Assembly (NCBI RefSeq): GCF_958979055.1
Contig: NC_084888.1
Coordinates: 27,010,804 to 27,074,803, forward strand
Length of the DNA stretch: 64,000 nt
Source: Alnus glutinosa
Taxonomy: Eukaryota > Streptophyta > Magnoliopsida > Fagales > Betulaceae
Direction: 5' to 3'
In this document: piece after piece, positions 1-11,775 of the stretch
Layout of the letters: every line of letters begins with the position of its first letter
Numbering within the stretch: position 1 is the stretch's first letter
Notes under the pieces: generated by a model
The model's input: only the letters and a program-made list of their open reading frames with translations
Databases searched by the model: none
Told to the model about the DNA's origin: nothing
Position numbers and translations under genes: made by a program

Positions 1-635
1 CCTACCCTAAAGAAAAACTAAAGTAAAAAGAAAAGAATATATTTGGTCTCTAGCTTCTCCCAATTTTTCTTGAGGCTTAGATGTCTATTTATAGGGAGAA
101 AACAAATCCTAGAAGCCCTAGAATTTCTAGAAAAATCAGAAGTTAGTCTTCTAATTTGAGTAAGAGACTCAAAACTCAATCCAAGAAGGAAAATGACTCT
201 AAATTCGTCCAAATTTGTGGCCTTTTATTGTGGGACACTTTTGGCATAGCAGACGTCCGAATTACGAAAATAATATTTCACAATGATTTGTATAAAATTG
301 AGTTAGCTTTTCAACGGAGCTTGATTCACCTCAATCGAATATTTGAGGTGAAAGTTATGGTCAAAATACTATGACATATTCAGAATCTGAATTCTAATCC
401 GATTTTGACTCCAATTAGAGAAATTCTGATTTAGTTATCTCATTGATTTGGTTGAACATAACCACATCATCTAGGTCTTCTTAAAGTGTGCTTTCTTTCA
501 CCTTAAAGCTATGGTTTTCTCTCAATGACCTGCAAAATACTAAAATACCAAAACTAACAAAAAAACATTAGAAAATAACAAAGCTAAATGTTTAGTAAAT
601 GCAAATTAAGGGGTCCATATATGCAATATTTGTAA
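1..635. other. Spacer, probably retroelement-derived
   Basis: No gene is visible. The wording of the sequence (a stretch around 225-260 and another around 350-530) resembles the long non-coding spacer of plant gypsy-class retrotransposons, and it runs directly into the LTR tail that follows. This is a memory-based impression without an alignment. Confidence 0.3.
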
Positions 636-699
636 GTGTGAGTTTGTGTAGTTGTTTCCATCTCCATTTATGTCCGGTATCAAGTTGGTATCAGAGTAA

Positions 700-1026
700 A
701 TGTTGCTCAAAGTCTTGATTTCTATGGCTGTTCGTGGTCGTCGTGCTCAGGCTAACCAACTCCCGGCAGCTCTAGAAAAAGACTTGCAAGATATCGAAAT
801 GGACGACTTGAGGAGACAAATACAACAGCTCCCAGAACATTTAGAACGTTATGAAACCTTTGAACATGGAGATATTCATGATGATGTTGAATATGAAGAT
901 GTGGAAGATCCTTCACAAGTATTCATCGATTGGGATTCTCTACCAACCTATGATATCGACATCGATATAAATAATGAAGATCTTGTGGGAGATTCTTTAT
1001 CATATGATCAAGAAATAAATCTATAG
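700..1026 (+). pseudogene. gag N-terminal fragment of gypsy-like element
   Basis: The frame encodes 108 residues; the likely original start is the ATG at 724 (MAVRGRRAQ). The arrangement of a basic arginine-rich start, then a DLRRQIQQL helix, then an ERYE stretch and an acidic tail is what I know from the N-terminus of plant gypsy gag proteins. It stops after an acidic stretch at 1026, long before capsid or zinc-knuckle motifs, so it is a truncated relic. It lies 4 bases after the primer binding site, which fits a gag leader. Confidence 0.5.
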
Positions 1027-1079
1027 TAGATTGGGTCTCTGCACTAATCTACAATATTTATCGTGAGAAAGAGGACCCG

Positions 1080-1487
1080 TTGGAAAAGGTAAATCCCTCA
1101 GATGATATTGAAAATTTTGTTCATGAGAGTTTTACACATCATGTACTTGATGAAAACCCTAAAAGTGAAGTCTTTGATTTAGATGTTAATGAAGTTGATT
1201 TCCTTGGGGTAGAAAGTATTTTATCAAATTCTCTTGATGTTCATGCTTTTGATGATTTTTATGCGGAGAAGAATTTTATATTTAAAAATGAAGAGATCAT
1301 TGATCCTTTTTGGAAGATATTAATGGCTCATAAACGAGAAAAGATGTATGACAATTGTGTGAAGCAAAAGTTCTTTAAATTTAGAAAGAAAAGTTTTCAA
1401 ATTGATCATCGCAGTCTTGTGGTGCTCAGTGAAAAATTATTTCTTGTGGAATGTTACATTGTTTTACTTTTGAAGAGAAAGGGATAG
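1080..1487 (+). pseudogene. Retroelement internal open frame, unrecognised
   Basis: A 135-codon frame rich in Asp, Glu, Phe and Asn, between the gag remnant and the pol-like tail. No zinc knuckle, protease, reverse transcriptase or integrase motif can be seen. Its position inside the LTR element suggests it is internal retroelement sequence, perhaps the joint left after a large deletion. It could also be a chance frame in AT-rich DNA. Confidence 0.3.
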
Positions 1488-1677
1488 AATGAATTGATTG
1501 GGCATCCAAAGGATTGGGGCAAGAATCATCTGAATTCGTGGACGAATTCTCTCCAACCAGGTGAGAATGATGTAGGTCAGCTGACATGGGTATACCTAAG
1601 AAGGATGATTTAACAAAGGCCCATGCTTCAGCCCAATTAAGTCCACAGGCTCAACAGAATGTAAAGGCCTAAATTGA

Positions 1678-2870
1678 CACTACAAAAATACATAAGATTT
1701 GTGACCGAGTTTTAGTGGCCTTTCAAGATGTCTGAAAGGCCACTAATCAAAGGTCATGAAAGGTCACTAAACAATAGTGGCCTTTTTGGACGATCAGTAA
1801 TCAGGGAGTCAGTAATTCTGAGTTAGTAGCGTGTCATTGGTTGACACACCACTATATATATAGTGGCGTTTCTTTCTGACACGCCACTAATTAAGGTAAT
1901 TTTTTTTTTTTGAAAAAAATTGCTACAATCCATCTATTAAAAACCATGCATTTTTACATATCCATTCTGCAATACATTCTATTACATTTCCATCAATCTA
2001 TGATCAACACAATCACAACAAGCCTGTATTTTTATCGATAATCAACAATCATAGCTATTAAAAAATCAAAACAAAAGTTTCTACAATCTATTACATTTCC
2101 ATGTATCCCTGGTTAACACAATAACAAAAATTTGCCTTTTTGTCGATGATCAACAATCTCTCTCTCTCACACACACACACACACATATATACAGATTACA
2201 ATAAGGGAACAAAATAACCCTAAATGTTACCCAATATCAGTTGTTAGCAAGATTTTCATGACCGGGTAACTGCACAACATTTTTCGCTGCAGCTACGAGT
2301 AATAAAACAAACATTATTAATAAACAATACGATTGACTCATATCAAGTTCTAAGCATTGAGCAATGCGTGAATTTAAACAAACGTAATCATACCAAGAAA
2401 AAAAAAAAGCCATTAATTATTACCTAATCCGCTATCAACAGACGATATGACATTGATTTGATGTATGGAATTTTTGTTTGGCGTTGCGTTATCATTAGAG
2501 ACGGATAATGACCGGTACCACAATGACTCCATTTGGCTAAAATGGGACATAATATGAGACTGTGCCACCAACACCGCATCAATTTGTGCCTTGTGTCGTG
2601 CTTTCTCGATCTCAGAAACAACTATTTCTTACGAGAAGATGGCGTGCCCTTGATTCTGTGATTGTGATTGTGAGGGTGTATGGTATGAGCATATGGACCG
2701 CCGCATAGGACAAGTATTTGACCCAACCTGCCGAATTATGCATGCGTACCCTGGCTTATTGCCAAGCACCTGGGCGTACGCATCTTCATGTCTCTAGAGT
2801 ATCATTCCTTGTGTTATGCTTGACGATTCGGTAGGGTCGGTTAGTATTAGCTCTGCCATCATCTCCTATA
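1678..2870 (-). mobile_element. CACTA (En/Spm) transposon fragment
   Basis: The left end starts CACTACAAAAA at 1678, the standard plant CACTA terminus. It is followed at about 1710-1890 by short direct and inverted sub-terminal repeats built on AGTGGCC and GACACGCCACTA. No matching TTTTTGTAGTG end is found before the retroelement 3' LTR region begins near 2880, so the right end is lost. A relic of the transposase-associated gene lies on the minus strand inside it. Confidence 0.6.
2450..2870 (-). pseudogene. Transposase_24-like relic of a CACTA element
   Basis: Read from 2870 downwards, the minus strand gives a frame with EDAYAQVLGNKPGY, the block I associate with the plant transposase_24 family of En/Spm elements. 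Further on is a helical stretch (EIEKARHKAQIDAVL) like the C-terminal coil of these proteins. A TAG near 2800 and a TAA near 2637 interrupt it, and the N-terminal half is missing, so it is not functional. The assignment rests on motif memory. Confidence 0.45.
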
Positions 2871-3447
2871 TGTTGTATTAAATGTTGGTGCGTCAAACAC
2901 AACCTTTGGCTTGTAAGAGAAGAGTGCTTCTTGTATCTCTGTATCTCTTTAGTGTGATCCTTAGAGTGATGAGTTTCTAAAGTTTTGTATATTTTGTTGT
3001 AATCTTTTGGGTGATAATATTCTATATCCCTTTAGTGTTATCTCTTAGGTGGTGAACTTCTACATTTCATTTTGAGTGTGAGTTTGTGTAGTTGTTTCCA
3101 TCTCCATTTCTGTCCGGTGTCAATACCTCTCTTTTAAAATGTTTCCTATAGTTTTAGGTAAATGTATTTCCACACACTCATATTTGGTGTAGGACCTATC
3201 TTATATGCATGAACCTCATACCAAATGTGAGTTTATGTACAAAGTATGTATAAAAAAGTGTGTACAAACAAGAAATAAGACATCTCATAGTTTTAATTGT
3301 AATACTATACATATACAAGAGTGCTACTTGAACAATTTTTCTAGGGTGAATTGTTGTATGTAATAGAATAATAAAGCATAAGTTGAGGGCAAAAGTAAAA
3401 AATCGAGGCAACTCGGTCATTGGGAAACGAAATTTTCATAATCTATT

Positions 3448-4728
3448 ATAAGAGCACTAGTAGCAGTTACTCTATAATGGTTCACTTCCCTATATATAGG
3501 GAAAATTTCAGAAAAAACCACAAAATAGCTCCTACAGCAGATGCTCTAAATATACATTAGGGCCTTGGGAAGATACAGTGATTCCCTATATATTGGGTAG
3601 CTCTGTAGCTACCCAATGGATTATTATAATCCTAAAAATTCGTTCTCTCTCCTCTCACGTCTCTCAATACACGCATATCGCAATCCCTATCTCCTCCTCC
3701 TCTTCTTCTTCGTTCAAGCATCTCCCCTCCTCACTGGTTCAAGCATCGTCGCCTCACCTCCTCACACTAATTCTATTTTTTCACACAGAAATCCCATTCT
3801 CTCTTTGTCTCCATCGATCTCTCTCTGGGTTACCTCATTCTCGCCTTGATCTCTCTCCACGTCATCTCTTGCGAACCCAAAGGAGCCGATCGTCGATGGG
3901 TCGCCACCAGTGAACCCAGGTGAGGCGATTTTCGGCGAAGTAGAGGGTGATTTCCGGTGGGTCTTCGGTTGATCGACCGGTGGGTGGTACTGGATTTAAT
4001 AATTGTGAGGACTGGGCTGGTTTTTGTTTTGCTTCTGCTCTGTTTGTGGGTTTGGGGAATTTGTTGGCATTCTTCTGCAAGTGGAACCAGATTTGTTGAT
4101 TTTCATTTGGTTTTCATCCAGGATTAGCCGGAGAAGACGAGAGCAAGAGAGTCTAGAGAGAGAAGACGAGTGGGAGAAGAAAAGAAAGTGATAAAAAAAA
4201 TAAAAAAAAAAGTAGGAAAGAGAAAAAATAATATTTAATTGATATAAGGAAAATTAAGAGAATCTATTGTGTGGTGTTTTTTTTTAGAGAAACAAAAAGT
4301 GGTTTTGTTCCCTAAATATAGGGAAAATGGTTAGGAAGCTGCTGCTAGTGTAGCAGTCTCCTTATATTAGTTCCCTTCCCTATATTTAGGAAAAAAATCA
4401 TGAAAAATACCAAAATACCTTCTACAGCAAATGCCCTATATTTAGATAACTCCATTGGGAATCTGCAGTAACTCCCTATATATATGGAGTCACTGTAGAC
4501 ACCCAATCCTTATTTTAATAATTAAAAAAAAGTCTCTCCTCTCTCCTCTTTCCTCTCTCTGCTCCTCCTCTTCTCCTTCTCTTCCCTCTTCGAGTCCGAC
4601 CACCCCGCTTTCTTGCTTCTTCGCCATGCCAACTCCCATCCACGCCGCCGCCGCGTGCTCGCTTCTTCGCCACTACTAGCCTTTTGTTGCAAGGCCGGGG
4701 ACTCGCCAATATCATCCTTCCGCCTTCC

Positions 4729-4788
<60 letters not shown>

Positions 4789-5340
4789 AAACGCTTCTCA
4801 ACAAGCGTAGACCCCAAGATTTATAGCATAATCAGTTAATTGACAACAAAACAACATACATCTCTTTACTCTGCCGCTCCTAAATTTTAGGACAACAAAT
4901 CCAATCATTTAGCTCCCAACCCTCTCAGATAAAATCCTAACTCTCCCATCCAAATGCCCAAATTATAATTTATTTTAGAACGCAAAGAAAAAGCCTAGAG
5001 CTAATTCTGAAGAGGCCCCAACCCACGGCATCCTTTTCCTTTTTTTTCTAAGTCACTGCTAAGTCTGCTATGTGTTGCAAAAGCAGGACAATCTAGTATT
5101 AGCCAGAGAAGACGAGAGCAAGGGAGAGAAGATGAGTGAGAGAAGAAAAGAAACGGATAAAAAAATAAAAGTAAGAATGAGAAAAAAATAATAAAATAAG
5201 AGTAAAAAAGAATATTTAATTGATATAAGAAAAATTAAGAGAATCTATTGTGGGGTGTTTTTTAATAAGGAAACAAAAAGTAATTTTATTCTTTAAATAT
5301 AAGAAAAATGGTTGGAGGACTGATGCTAGTGCTCCAACTA
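3448..5340. mobile_element. Two joined copies of a TIR DNA element
   Basis: Copy 1 runs from about 3448 to 4350 and copy 2 from about 4350 to 5340. Each begins with a CACTAGTAGCAGT-like or TAGCAGTCTCC-like end followed by CTTCCCTATAT, then a shared block (CTACAGCA, GATGCTCTA or ATGCCCTATA, CACCCAAT). Each ends with ATGGTT, G-rich sequence and GCTAGTG. The far left end and the reverse complement of the far right end match (GAGCACTAG), so the pair has terminal inverted repeats. The internal GAGAGAAGA and pyrimidine-rich parts hold no transposase. The joint at 4340-4365 shares one terminus between the copies. The superfamily cannot be assigned because no target duplication is clear. Confidence 0.5.
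4735..4785. repeat. (CT)n microsatellite
   Basis: About 25 uninterrupted CT units lie inside copy 2 of the joined element. Such a tract is likely length-polymorphic. It is also the source of a spurious Arg-Glu repeat frame on the minus strand. Confidence 0.9.
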
Positions 5341-7699
5341 TTTAGTTTTAATTTCATTCCACCGAGTTTAACCAAAATTGCCAAATCAATCATCTTAATA
5401 TTCAAATGAAAAACAGTTTTGTGCTTTTTTTTTTTTTTACACCATATATGAATTTATTTCCTTTTTTTCCCCCCCTTTTGTTCTTTTACTTTTTCTATTA
5501 TCATTTATTTTGTTATATATATATATATACACCCAGTTCTTGTAAATTTCACCCAGATTAGAGGATCGTCCCTTCTAAGGCAAAACCATTTGTGTACAGC
5601 TTAGATATGTTACCCACCGGTGATTCCAGTCGGTAATTCGCTCATTTAATTTTCACCCATAACATAACTATTTTAATTCGTAATGGATTTCTGACTGCTA
5701 GTACTCTGCCCCTTTCAGCTTTTGAAAGCTCAACATAAATCTAAATAAAATGTTATCCCTACAAAAATTCTAGGTGCATGGGAGTAGATCATCGATCAAA
5801 GTACTCCTTTAAAGCATAATTAATTTGTTTCAATTTTTTTTTTTTTTTTAAAAAAATTTTTAAGCTAAGGAAATGTCTAAAGCTCTTTAAATACCCCATG
5901 ACTGGTCCTCAAGAATGCTATCATGGAACACCACCTACATATATATAGAGGCTAGGGACGTTGATTATGATACTCCCATTAAAAGAATGGACCGATCGAA
6001 GCTTTGATTGAGATTCAACACAAACTGTGAGTTAGATTCAACGGTTAGATAGGATTCATTCAAAGCAAGCAACTTGCAGTCCTTTTCTTAAGCGTTCAAA
6101 ATTCAATTATACCGGCTTTGTTCAACAACGCTTTTTTGAAATGCTCTTTACTTTTTAACCAAAACGTAAAGATTATTAATAATAATTTTAAATACAAAAT
6201 ATTTAAAATTATTTTTATGTTTATCTCATATTGGAACATTTTTTTTTTTCTAAAAAAATTTATCAAAAGAAGGCAATATTGGTGATTTAATACCAAAATT
6301 GGGAATAAACCCAACATTAATTAGGGTTATGGGGTGGTCTCTAATGGTACCTTCGGTTGCTTCCTATAATAGATTTCCTTTGCCAGCACGAAATTAGGAC
6401 GTACGATCAGGTGAAGACCACTTAATCAGCTGTTTGTTGGGTTAGTTGAAAAGAAGTCAAAAGTGCATATATACTGCAATTATTGGGTAATTGATCGTTT
6501 GGAATTGTACAAATGCTTTTGTTAGCTGAGAAATGGTGTATTTAGCAAATTGTTTTTATATGATTGTCATATATAATTTAGATGGTATGCATGGTTATAA
6601 AAATTAATTTTTAATTTTTTTACAAGTTTTTATTGATTATCAACACGTTATTCTAGTTGTATGATAATTGTATAACAATATACTAGACATTATTGTTTAC
6701 TATTTAATAAACTGCTATATAACTAAAATCAATGATTGAAAACCAATTTTTAAATTCACAAGAGCTTTAAAAAAATAATTAATAATTAATTTTTATTATC
6801 ACATCATTTTAAATTATATAACAGTCTTATAATATTAACAAAATCAACATTTTAAACTTCTTAAAAAACAAATGCTTAAATTTTATTACTCTTTCACGAG
6901 GAGTAGCTTGGGATGCAAGGAGAGGGCCTCCGGTAACATTTATCTATGTCAGATGGATGGATAATCATTCAAACTGCCGCTCATGTTAAGTTATGTAACA
7001 GATATATGACCAGGATCTCTTAAAGGAAACCTCATGACTCCCCAGTTACGTTTGAAAACGTTTTTTTAGAAGTTTTTTTTTAAAAAAAAAAAAAAAAACT
7101 CATTAACAAAAAACTTCAACATGTTTGTCCACCTTAAACTAAAAGAAAATAACAAACAAACAAAAAAAATGATAAAGTTGAGAATGCTGAATAGCATTTG
7201 CCAAAACTTTTTTGAAGATTTTAAATGTTTATTAATAGAAAAAAGCAAAAAGCGTTTACAAAACTATTTCAGTTGATTTTTATAATACAAAAAAAAACCC
7301 TCGTTATTTTGAGCAGTTTTGGCTGGACGAGAATGATTGATTGATCGGTCAGAGTAACAGAGAGGGAGAGTGAAAGTTCGTAGCTGATTTTGATGCTGGT
7401 TTTAATGTGCGGTAGGAAAATGACAGCTCTGTTAGAAGTTAGAAGAGGCGGTAATTAATTGATGGAGCAGAGTTTTGACAGTTGGAATTCATTCGCATTC
7501 AAACTCACAGCCAGGCATTATTATTCAAAACAAACAACTCTACATTCAAGAGTCAAGAGACGCAGCTAGCTGACGGAGGTGACAGTCCGCATCAAAACTC
7601 ATCAAAGTACCATTACCCATCTCTCTTTTGGGGGATCATAGCTTGGTTTTTAGCGAAGAACCTCGAACAGCAGGGCGCCACTCAAATGCCCACCAGTTA
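5341..7699. other. AT-rich intergenic sequence downstream of the AHP6 gene
   Basis: No coding signal is supported. Poly-A and poly-T runs dominate. A palindromic stretch at about 7050-7290, with GAAAACGTTTTTTT at one side and AAAAAGCGTTTACAAAAC at the other, may be a small degenerate inverted-repeat element. A degenerate relative of the hairpin element at 35522 is possible at 6640-6860. The last bases before 7700 should hold the AHP6 3' untranslated region. Confidence 0.4.
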
Positions 7700-8650
7700 T
7701 TAGTTGTGCATCGGGTATATAACTCCGGCTGCCAAAACTCTCTGCTGTTGTATCTGTATATATCAGCCAACCCACTAGATTTTACTATTTAATGAATCAG
7801 ATTCGATGCCAGAAGAAAAAGAAAAAAAAAAGAATTAAAAAGGTTTGAGCTCTATACTTGGAACAGTTCGTGCAATTTGTTTTTCAGGTAGCAATACTCA
7901 TGTTCTAGCAGCTCCAAAGCTCTCAAACACCTGAAAACCAAAATCCCAGATGCCATATAATATATTCATTTGTTGCTCGGAGCAAGTAACAAAGTTTTTT
8001 TAAAAAAAAGAGAGACTATTATATATTTTTATTTGTTGTTCTCTCTGTGTGAGTAAATAGTCAAAAAAGTGATGGAAGCACGAGTACAGAGGAGGAAATA
8101 GCGCACCCACCCGGCACGGTTGTTCTGTTCAGAAGCGGCGCGAAAAGCGACGCAAACGTTTCTGACTCTCTTGGCGCCGATGCTGGAGCTGCTTCCCATA
8201 AACTGATTCAAATGGATTCCCATTTTCTTGTAGTCCGAAAACTCCCTCTCCATCCTGTTCCCGTCGCAAAAGTTGACGTTAGAAATTCAAATACTAGCTT
8301 GTTACTACCTCTAGCTAGCTACCAATACACAGAGAAAAAGAGACTCACAAGAATCCTCTAAGGTGTTTTAAGAGCTTTTCCGACTCATGGAAGTAGATGT
8401 TAACAACCTCGGAGACAAAGTTCGGGGAGCTCTCATCCTGTAGCTGCTGAAGCTGCAAGAACTGCTCATCCAATACTCCCTGAACAAGAACACCAAAATC
8501 AAACCAACCATCTAACTAGAAAAAAAAAACTGACAAAAACAAATCGCTAGCAGAAATGGAAGTTAATTAATTAATGATCACCTGGTGGAAGAGTAAGGCC
8601 AGTAAACGATTCATGTCGGCCCGCAACCGATCCACGCCCAACCCAAGCAT
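7700..8650 (-). CDS. AHP6: Histidine-containing phosphotransfer protein 6-like (pseudo-HPt)
   Basis: Five exons read on the minus strand: 8582-8650, 8349-8479, 8111-8254, 7858-7930 and 7700-7753, all with GT-AG introns and continuous phase, giving 156 residues (Arabidopsis AHP6 has about 154). The start MLGLGVDRL and the end RVLAAGVIYPMHN match the family at both termini. The HPt core reads KMGIHLNQFMGSSSSIG. In true phosphotransfer proteins the residue before QF/QL is the phosphorylated His; here residue 83 is Asn, exactly as in Arabidopsis AHP6. Known role: it cannot accept phosphate and dampens cytokinin His-Asp relay by competing with active AHPs, acting in protoxylem and shoot-apex patterning. 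The short last exon lies apart, and a premature stop would be read if intron 4 were retained. The exon structure is inferred without transcript data, but every junction keeps frame. Confidence 0.92.
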
Positions 8651-8851
8651 CCACACAGGAAGACCCGTCTTGTCAATTCAGTTGTTGAACCCAAAAACAG
8701 CAAAAAACAGAAGCAGCTATACTTGGATTTTTTTGGCTTCACTGGTTTCGGGGTTTAGGGTTTTGTGTAGATGAAGAGCGGGAATACATATTACAAGGTG
8801 GTCATAACAAGTATTTAAAGGCGACCAGCGGGCAAGCTAGGGAAGGGACCC

Positions 8852-8976
8852 CACTCTTGCAACAGTGTAAAGGACTTGCTGCAGCCACTAAAGTTTTGGC
8901 CCTTCTTAGGTGGCATTGTACTACAAGTGTCCTTCACTTGCGTGGGACTCACGGTAATGAAATAAATCCTTGTGCA
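8852..8976. repeat. Duplicated promoter-proximal segment A, copy 1
   Basis: This roughly 125 bp segment, about 200 bp upstream of the AHP6 start codon, is repeated at 15108-15231 in the same orientation. By eye only about a dozen bases differ. Shared landmarks include ACTCTTGCAACAGTGTAAAG and CTTAGGTGGCATTGTACTAC. It has no coding potential. Its place just upstream of AHP6 suggests regulatory or transcribed leader sequence. Confidence 0.75.
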
Positions 8977-8994
8977 CAACATAAAATACATTAA

Positions 8995-10349
8995 GGCCTC
9001 GTTTGGTTTGCGGATTAGACCCATGGAAAGGAATAGTTATTCTTTTGTTTGATTATATATTATTTAAGGGAATAGTTATTCCCACGGAATAGCTATTCCC
9101 TTACGAAGAGGGATAGGTATTCCACTCAAAAAGGAGTGGAATGCCTATTCCTTTCCTATGGGAATAAATTAAATTCGTCTTTTGCCCAAAAACCCCAACC
9201 TTCTCAACACCCAAGTCTCTTATCCCACTCTCTCTGTCTGTTTCTCAACTCATGGTGTGTTTTGATACGAAATTTTGACAATAAAATATAATTCTGATTC
9301 TACTTTTTTTCAGAAATAAATCATATTTTATTCAACTTTTTAAAAAACAAATTATATTTTATTCAACTTTTTATAAACAAATTATATTTTATTCAATTTT
9401 TTATAAAAAGTCAAATTTCAAAATTCGCAAACAAAATAAGAATTTAATTCTGATTTCAAAAATTCATCACTTAAGTGCACCATCAATATCTTTTTCCATC
9501 TCTGCAATTATATTCTCATCCCCCTCTCTCTGTTTCTCAACCCAACTTAATTTGTTGTGGGGTAGTCTTTCTTCTTCTTCTTCTTCTTCTTCTTCTTCTT
9601 CTTCTTTTTTTTTTTTTTTTTTTTCTCCTCCTATGATTTAGCCTACAGAATGCACTTAGACGTAGCAAAACGAGTACCTCTTAATATCGGGGGGACTCCA
9701 ATTGCCTTGCGGAGGTTTGAGAAAAACTTTGTAAGCAAAGAACGAATGTTTGTTACTGAAAAACAAATAAAAAATAATAAAATAAAAAATGTTTGTAGAT
9801 GATTTATTTTTTTATGATGATTATGTTTTTTTTTTTTTTTTTTTTTTTTTTCTCTTATAAATCATTTTACTTTGTAAGCAAAGAATGAATGTTTGTTGCT
9901 GGAAAACAAATAAAAAAGAATAAAAAAAAAGGGCTTTGCAGATGATCTATTTTTTTATGATGATTATGTGTGTGTTTTTTTTTTTTTTTTTTTTTCTTTA
10001 TAAATCATTTTGTAGCGTAATTGTATATGAAAAAAAAAAAAAAAAACAAAAACAAAAAGGGTCATAGTATGATTGTTTATGTTTCTTAAATAAAGAAAAA
10101 AAAAATGTCCTCAAGAATATAAATTATATTTGTATTATAAGGGTATTTTAGAAAATTTGATTATAATATGATTCCATTCACCAATGTATTGCATTGTACC
10201 AAACAAAAGAATACATATGCAATGTTCTATTCCACCGTTACAACCAAACAAAAGAATAGGAATAGTTATTCCATTCCACCTTCATCTATTCTCATGAATA
10301 ATTATTCCTTTTCTTAATGGAATAGACATTCCGCAAACCAAACGAGGCC
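8995..10349. mobile_element. PIF/Harbinger-type non-autonomous TIR element
   Basis: Terminal inverted repeats GGCCTCGTTTGGTTTGCGGA (left) and its reverse complement (right) are perfect over 20 bases, flanked by the 3 bp target duplication TAA. This fits PIF/Harbinger. Length is 1355 bp with no transposase frame. Inside are many GGAATAGTTATTCC half-sites near both ends, a three-unit AT-rich tandem repeat at 9305-9410, a CTT microsatellite, and a tandem pair at about 9727-9850 and 9870-10010. It lies between duplicated segments A and B in their first copy only, so it post-dates the duplication or was lost from the second copy. Confidence 0.85.
9571..9606. repeat. (CTT)n microsatellite
   Basis: About 12 CTT units followed by a poly-T run, within the Harbinger-type element. 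Confidence 0.9.
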
Positions 10350-10406
10350 TAAATAAAATTTATGCGAGTAAGATTTATCATATAGGTTTCATCTCTTGTA
10401 AATCGA

Positions 10407-11310
10407 TCTCTTATATATTAATACCTCAAAATGATAAATAAAAAGTTGCACACGTGGAAAGTGAAGTGATTTATGCATACGAAGTCATTAGGTGGTAAAG
10501 AATTGAAGAGCGGTAAAGAATTCATATTTTTTACCATATTTTCATATATGATATAAATGTGAAAATTATTTTCATATTTTTAAAAATATTTTAATTGTAT
10601 TTTTGTTAATACATAGTAAATGCCGAACTTTTTAGGTGGTAAAGAATTTGAAGAGTGATTTCACGCGCCACGGTGAGAATGGGACGGAGTAACATTTGGG
10701 TAGAGAGGGCGTGCAGTGTGGAAGTTATCGAGGCGAATGTGGGGTATCCACCGGACCAGCCCACAAACAGCAGGCTAAGCAACGGTAGCCTCCTCCATTC
10801 TTTTCTTTTACACTCTGCCAAATACAGAGTTAAGCCTCCTCTAATTCACCTTTTCTCGCTGCACTTTCTATCTGACTTTCTCGAGAAAAATGATGGTTGC
10901 TGCTTTCACACAGCTTAGTGAGCCTGCATCGAAGCATGGGCAGGAGAGGAACAGGAGCGCCCGGTAAATAAGGCTCTGGGTGACAGGTGGTGGAGTTGCT
11001 TATGCTGACAAAGCTCCTCATGGTGTGGGTTGGACACGTGGCGTAATGGGTATTGCCATTTGCCGCTTGGGTTGTCATTTTCTAAAGGGTGGTGATTGAA
11101 GCACTAAATCATAGGTGATTGTATATTATTGGACCACTCATTTGGCTTTTGTCTAATTAGCACACCACTCATAATTTGAAGAAAAAAAATTCAACACCTT
11201 CTTTTTTCATTATCATTTGACAAAAAGGATTTGAATCATGGCGATTTTCAAGATAAATCTCTTAATTAAATTTAATCATTACGCTTTTCAATATTACTTT
11301 TAACTAAAGA
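10407..11310. repeat. Duplicated non-coding segment B, copy 1
   Basis: A 0.9 kb segment with a strong match, by eye around 85-90 percent, to 15855-16755, continuing at 17512 after an inserted element. The best-kept part (10540-11140) is GC-rich compared with its surroundings and includes AATGCCGAACTTTTTAGG, CACGCGCCACGGTGAGAATG and GACAAAGCTCCTCATGG. Open frames in the two copies are not conserved: indels change the reading frame, so it is unlikely to code for protein. It could be a non-coding transcript or a duplicated enhancer. I do not recognise a gene in it. Confidence 0.75.
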
Positions 11311-11775
11311 GCATTTCAAAGCATGTCAAATATGTTTTGTTGATTAACTCATACGTTATTGAATTGAGCAAATGCAGCTAAGTACTGTCCGATAAGGATT
11401 TTTTCAAATTTTTTTCACGAATTTAAAAGAATTCAAGCATATGATTGTGAAAGAACATTTTATGGAGCTTATCTGATCAAGTAAAAATTAGACTTCCAAC
11501 TATTTATCTGGTAGGTGGGTTTCATAAGTGCTTTCTCACAATTATCTGTTTGAACAGAGAATTTGAAGGGATCCTAATCCAAGTAATGTTTAGATTTTTT
11601 TAGAGAGATTCTGTTTCTTTTTTATTCTTTTTTAAAAAAAAAATTAAAAAAAATTATCAAAACAATGTTTGGTTAACTCTAAGATAAGATGTGACAAAAA
11701 AAAAAAAAAAAAAGGTTGAAAATAATAGGTAGTCACAATCAGGTGGATTAATTATTATTTTTTAATCAAAGACGG

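Larger units (their letters stand above)
636..3122 (+). mobile_element. Decayed gypsy-like LTR retrotransposon with a CACTA fragment inside
   Basis: The same 47 bp LTR tail occurs at 636-682 and 3076-3122, ending in GGTATCA and GGTGTCA. Directly after the first copy, at 686-696, is TGGTATCAGAG, the usual primer binding site complementary to plant initiator Met-tRNA. A gag-like frame follows. Around 1500-1580 is a tail resembling the C-terminus of gypsy pol polyproteins. Protease, reverse transcriptase and integrase are missing, so the copy cannot be autonomous. Only the LTR tails match; the left LTR is replaced by unrelated sequence upstream of 636. A CACTA fragment interrupts the right half. 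Confidence 0.6.

Noticed and set aside
2157..2190. Short CT/CA/TA run as a CRISPR or regulatory array
   Set aside because: It is a simple compound microsatellite; CRISPR arrays are not expected in plant nuclear DNA.
4515..4817. 100-codon minus-strand frame with an Arg-Glu repeat
   Set aside because: It translates the CT microsatellite and pyrimidine-rich flanks inside a transposon.
10655..10918. Small protein gene starting MISRATVRMG in block B
   Set aside because: The duplicate at 16142 keeps the DNA but shifts frame after about 20 codons, so the reading frame is not under selection.
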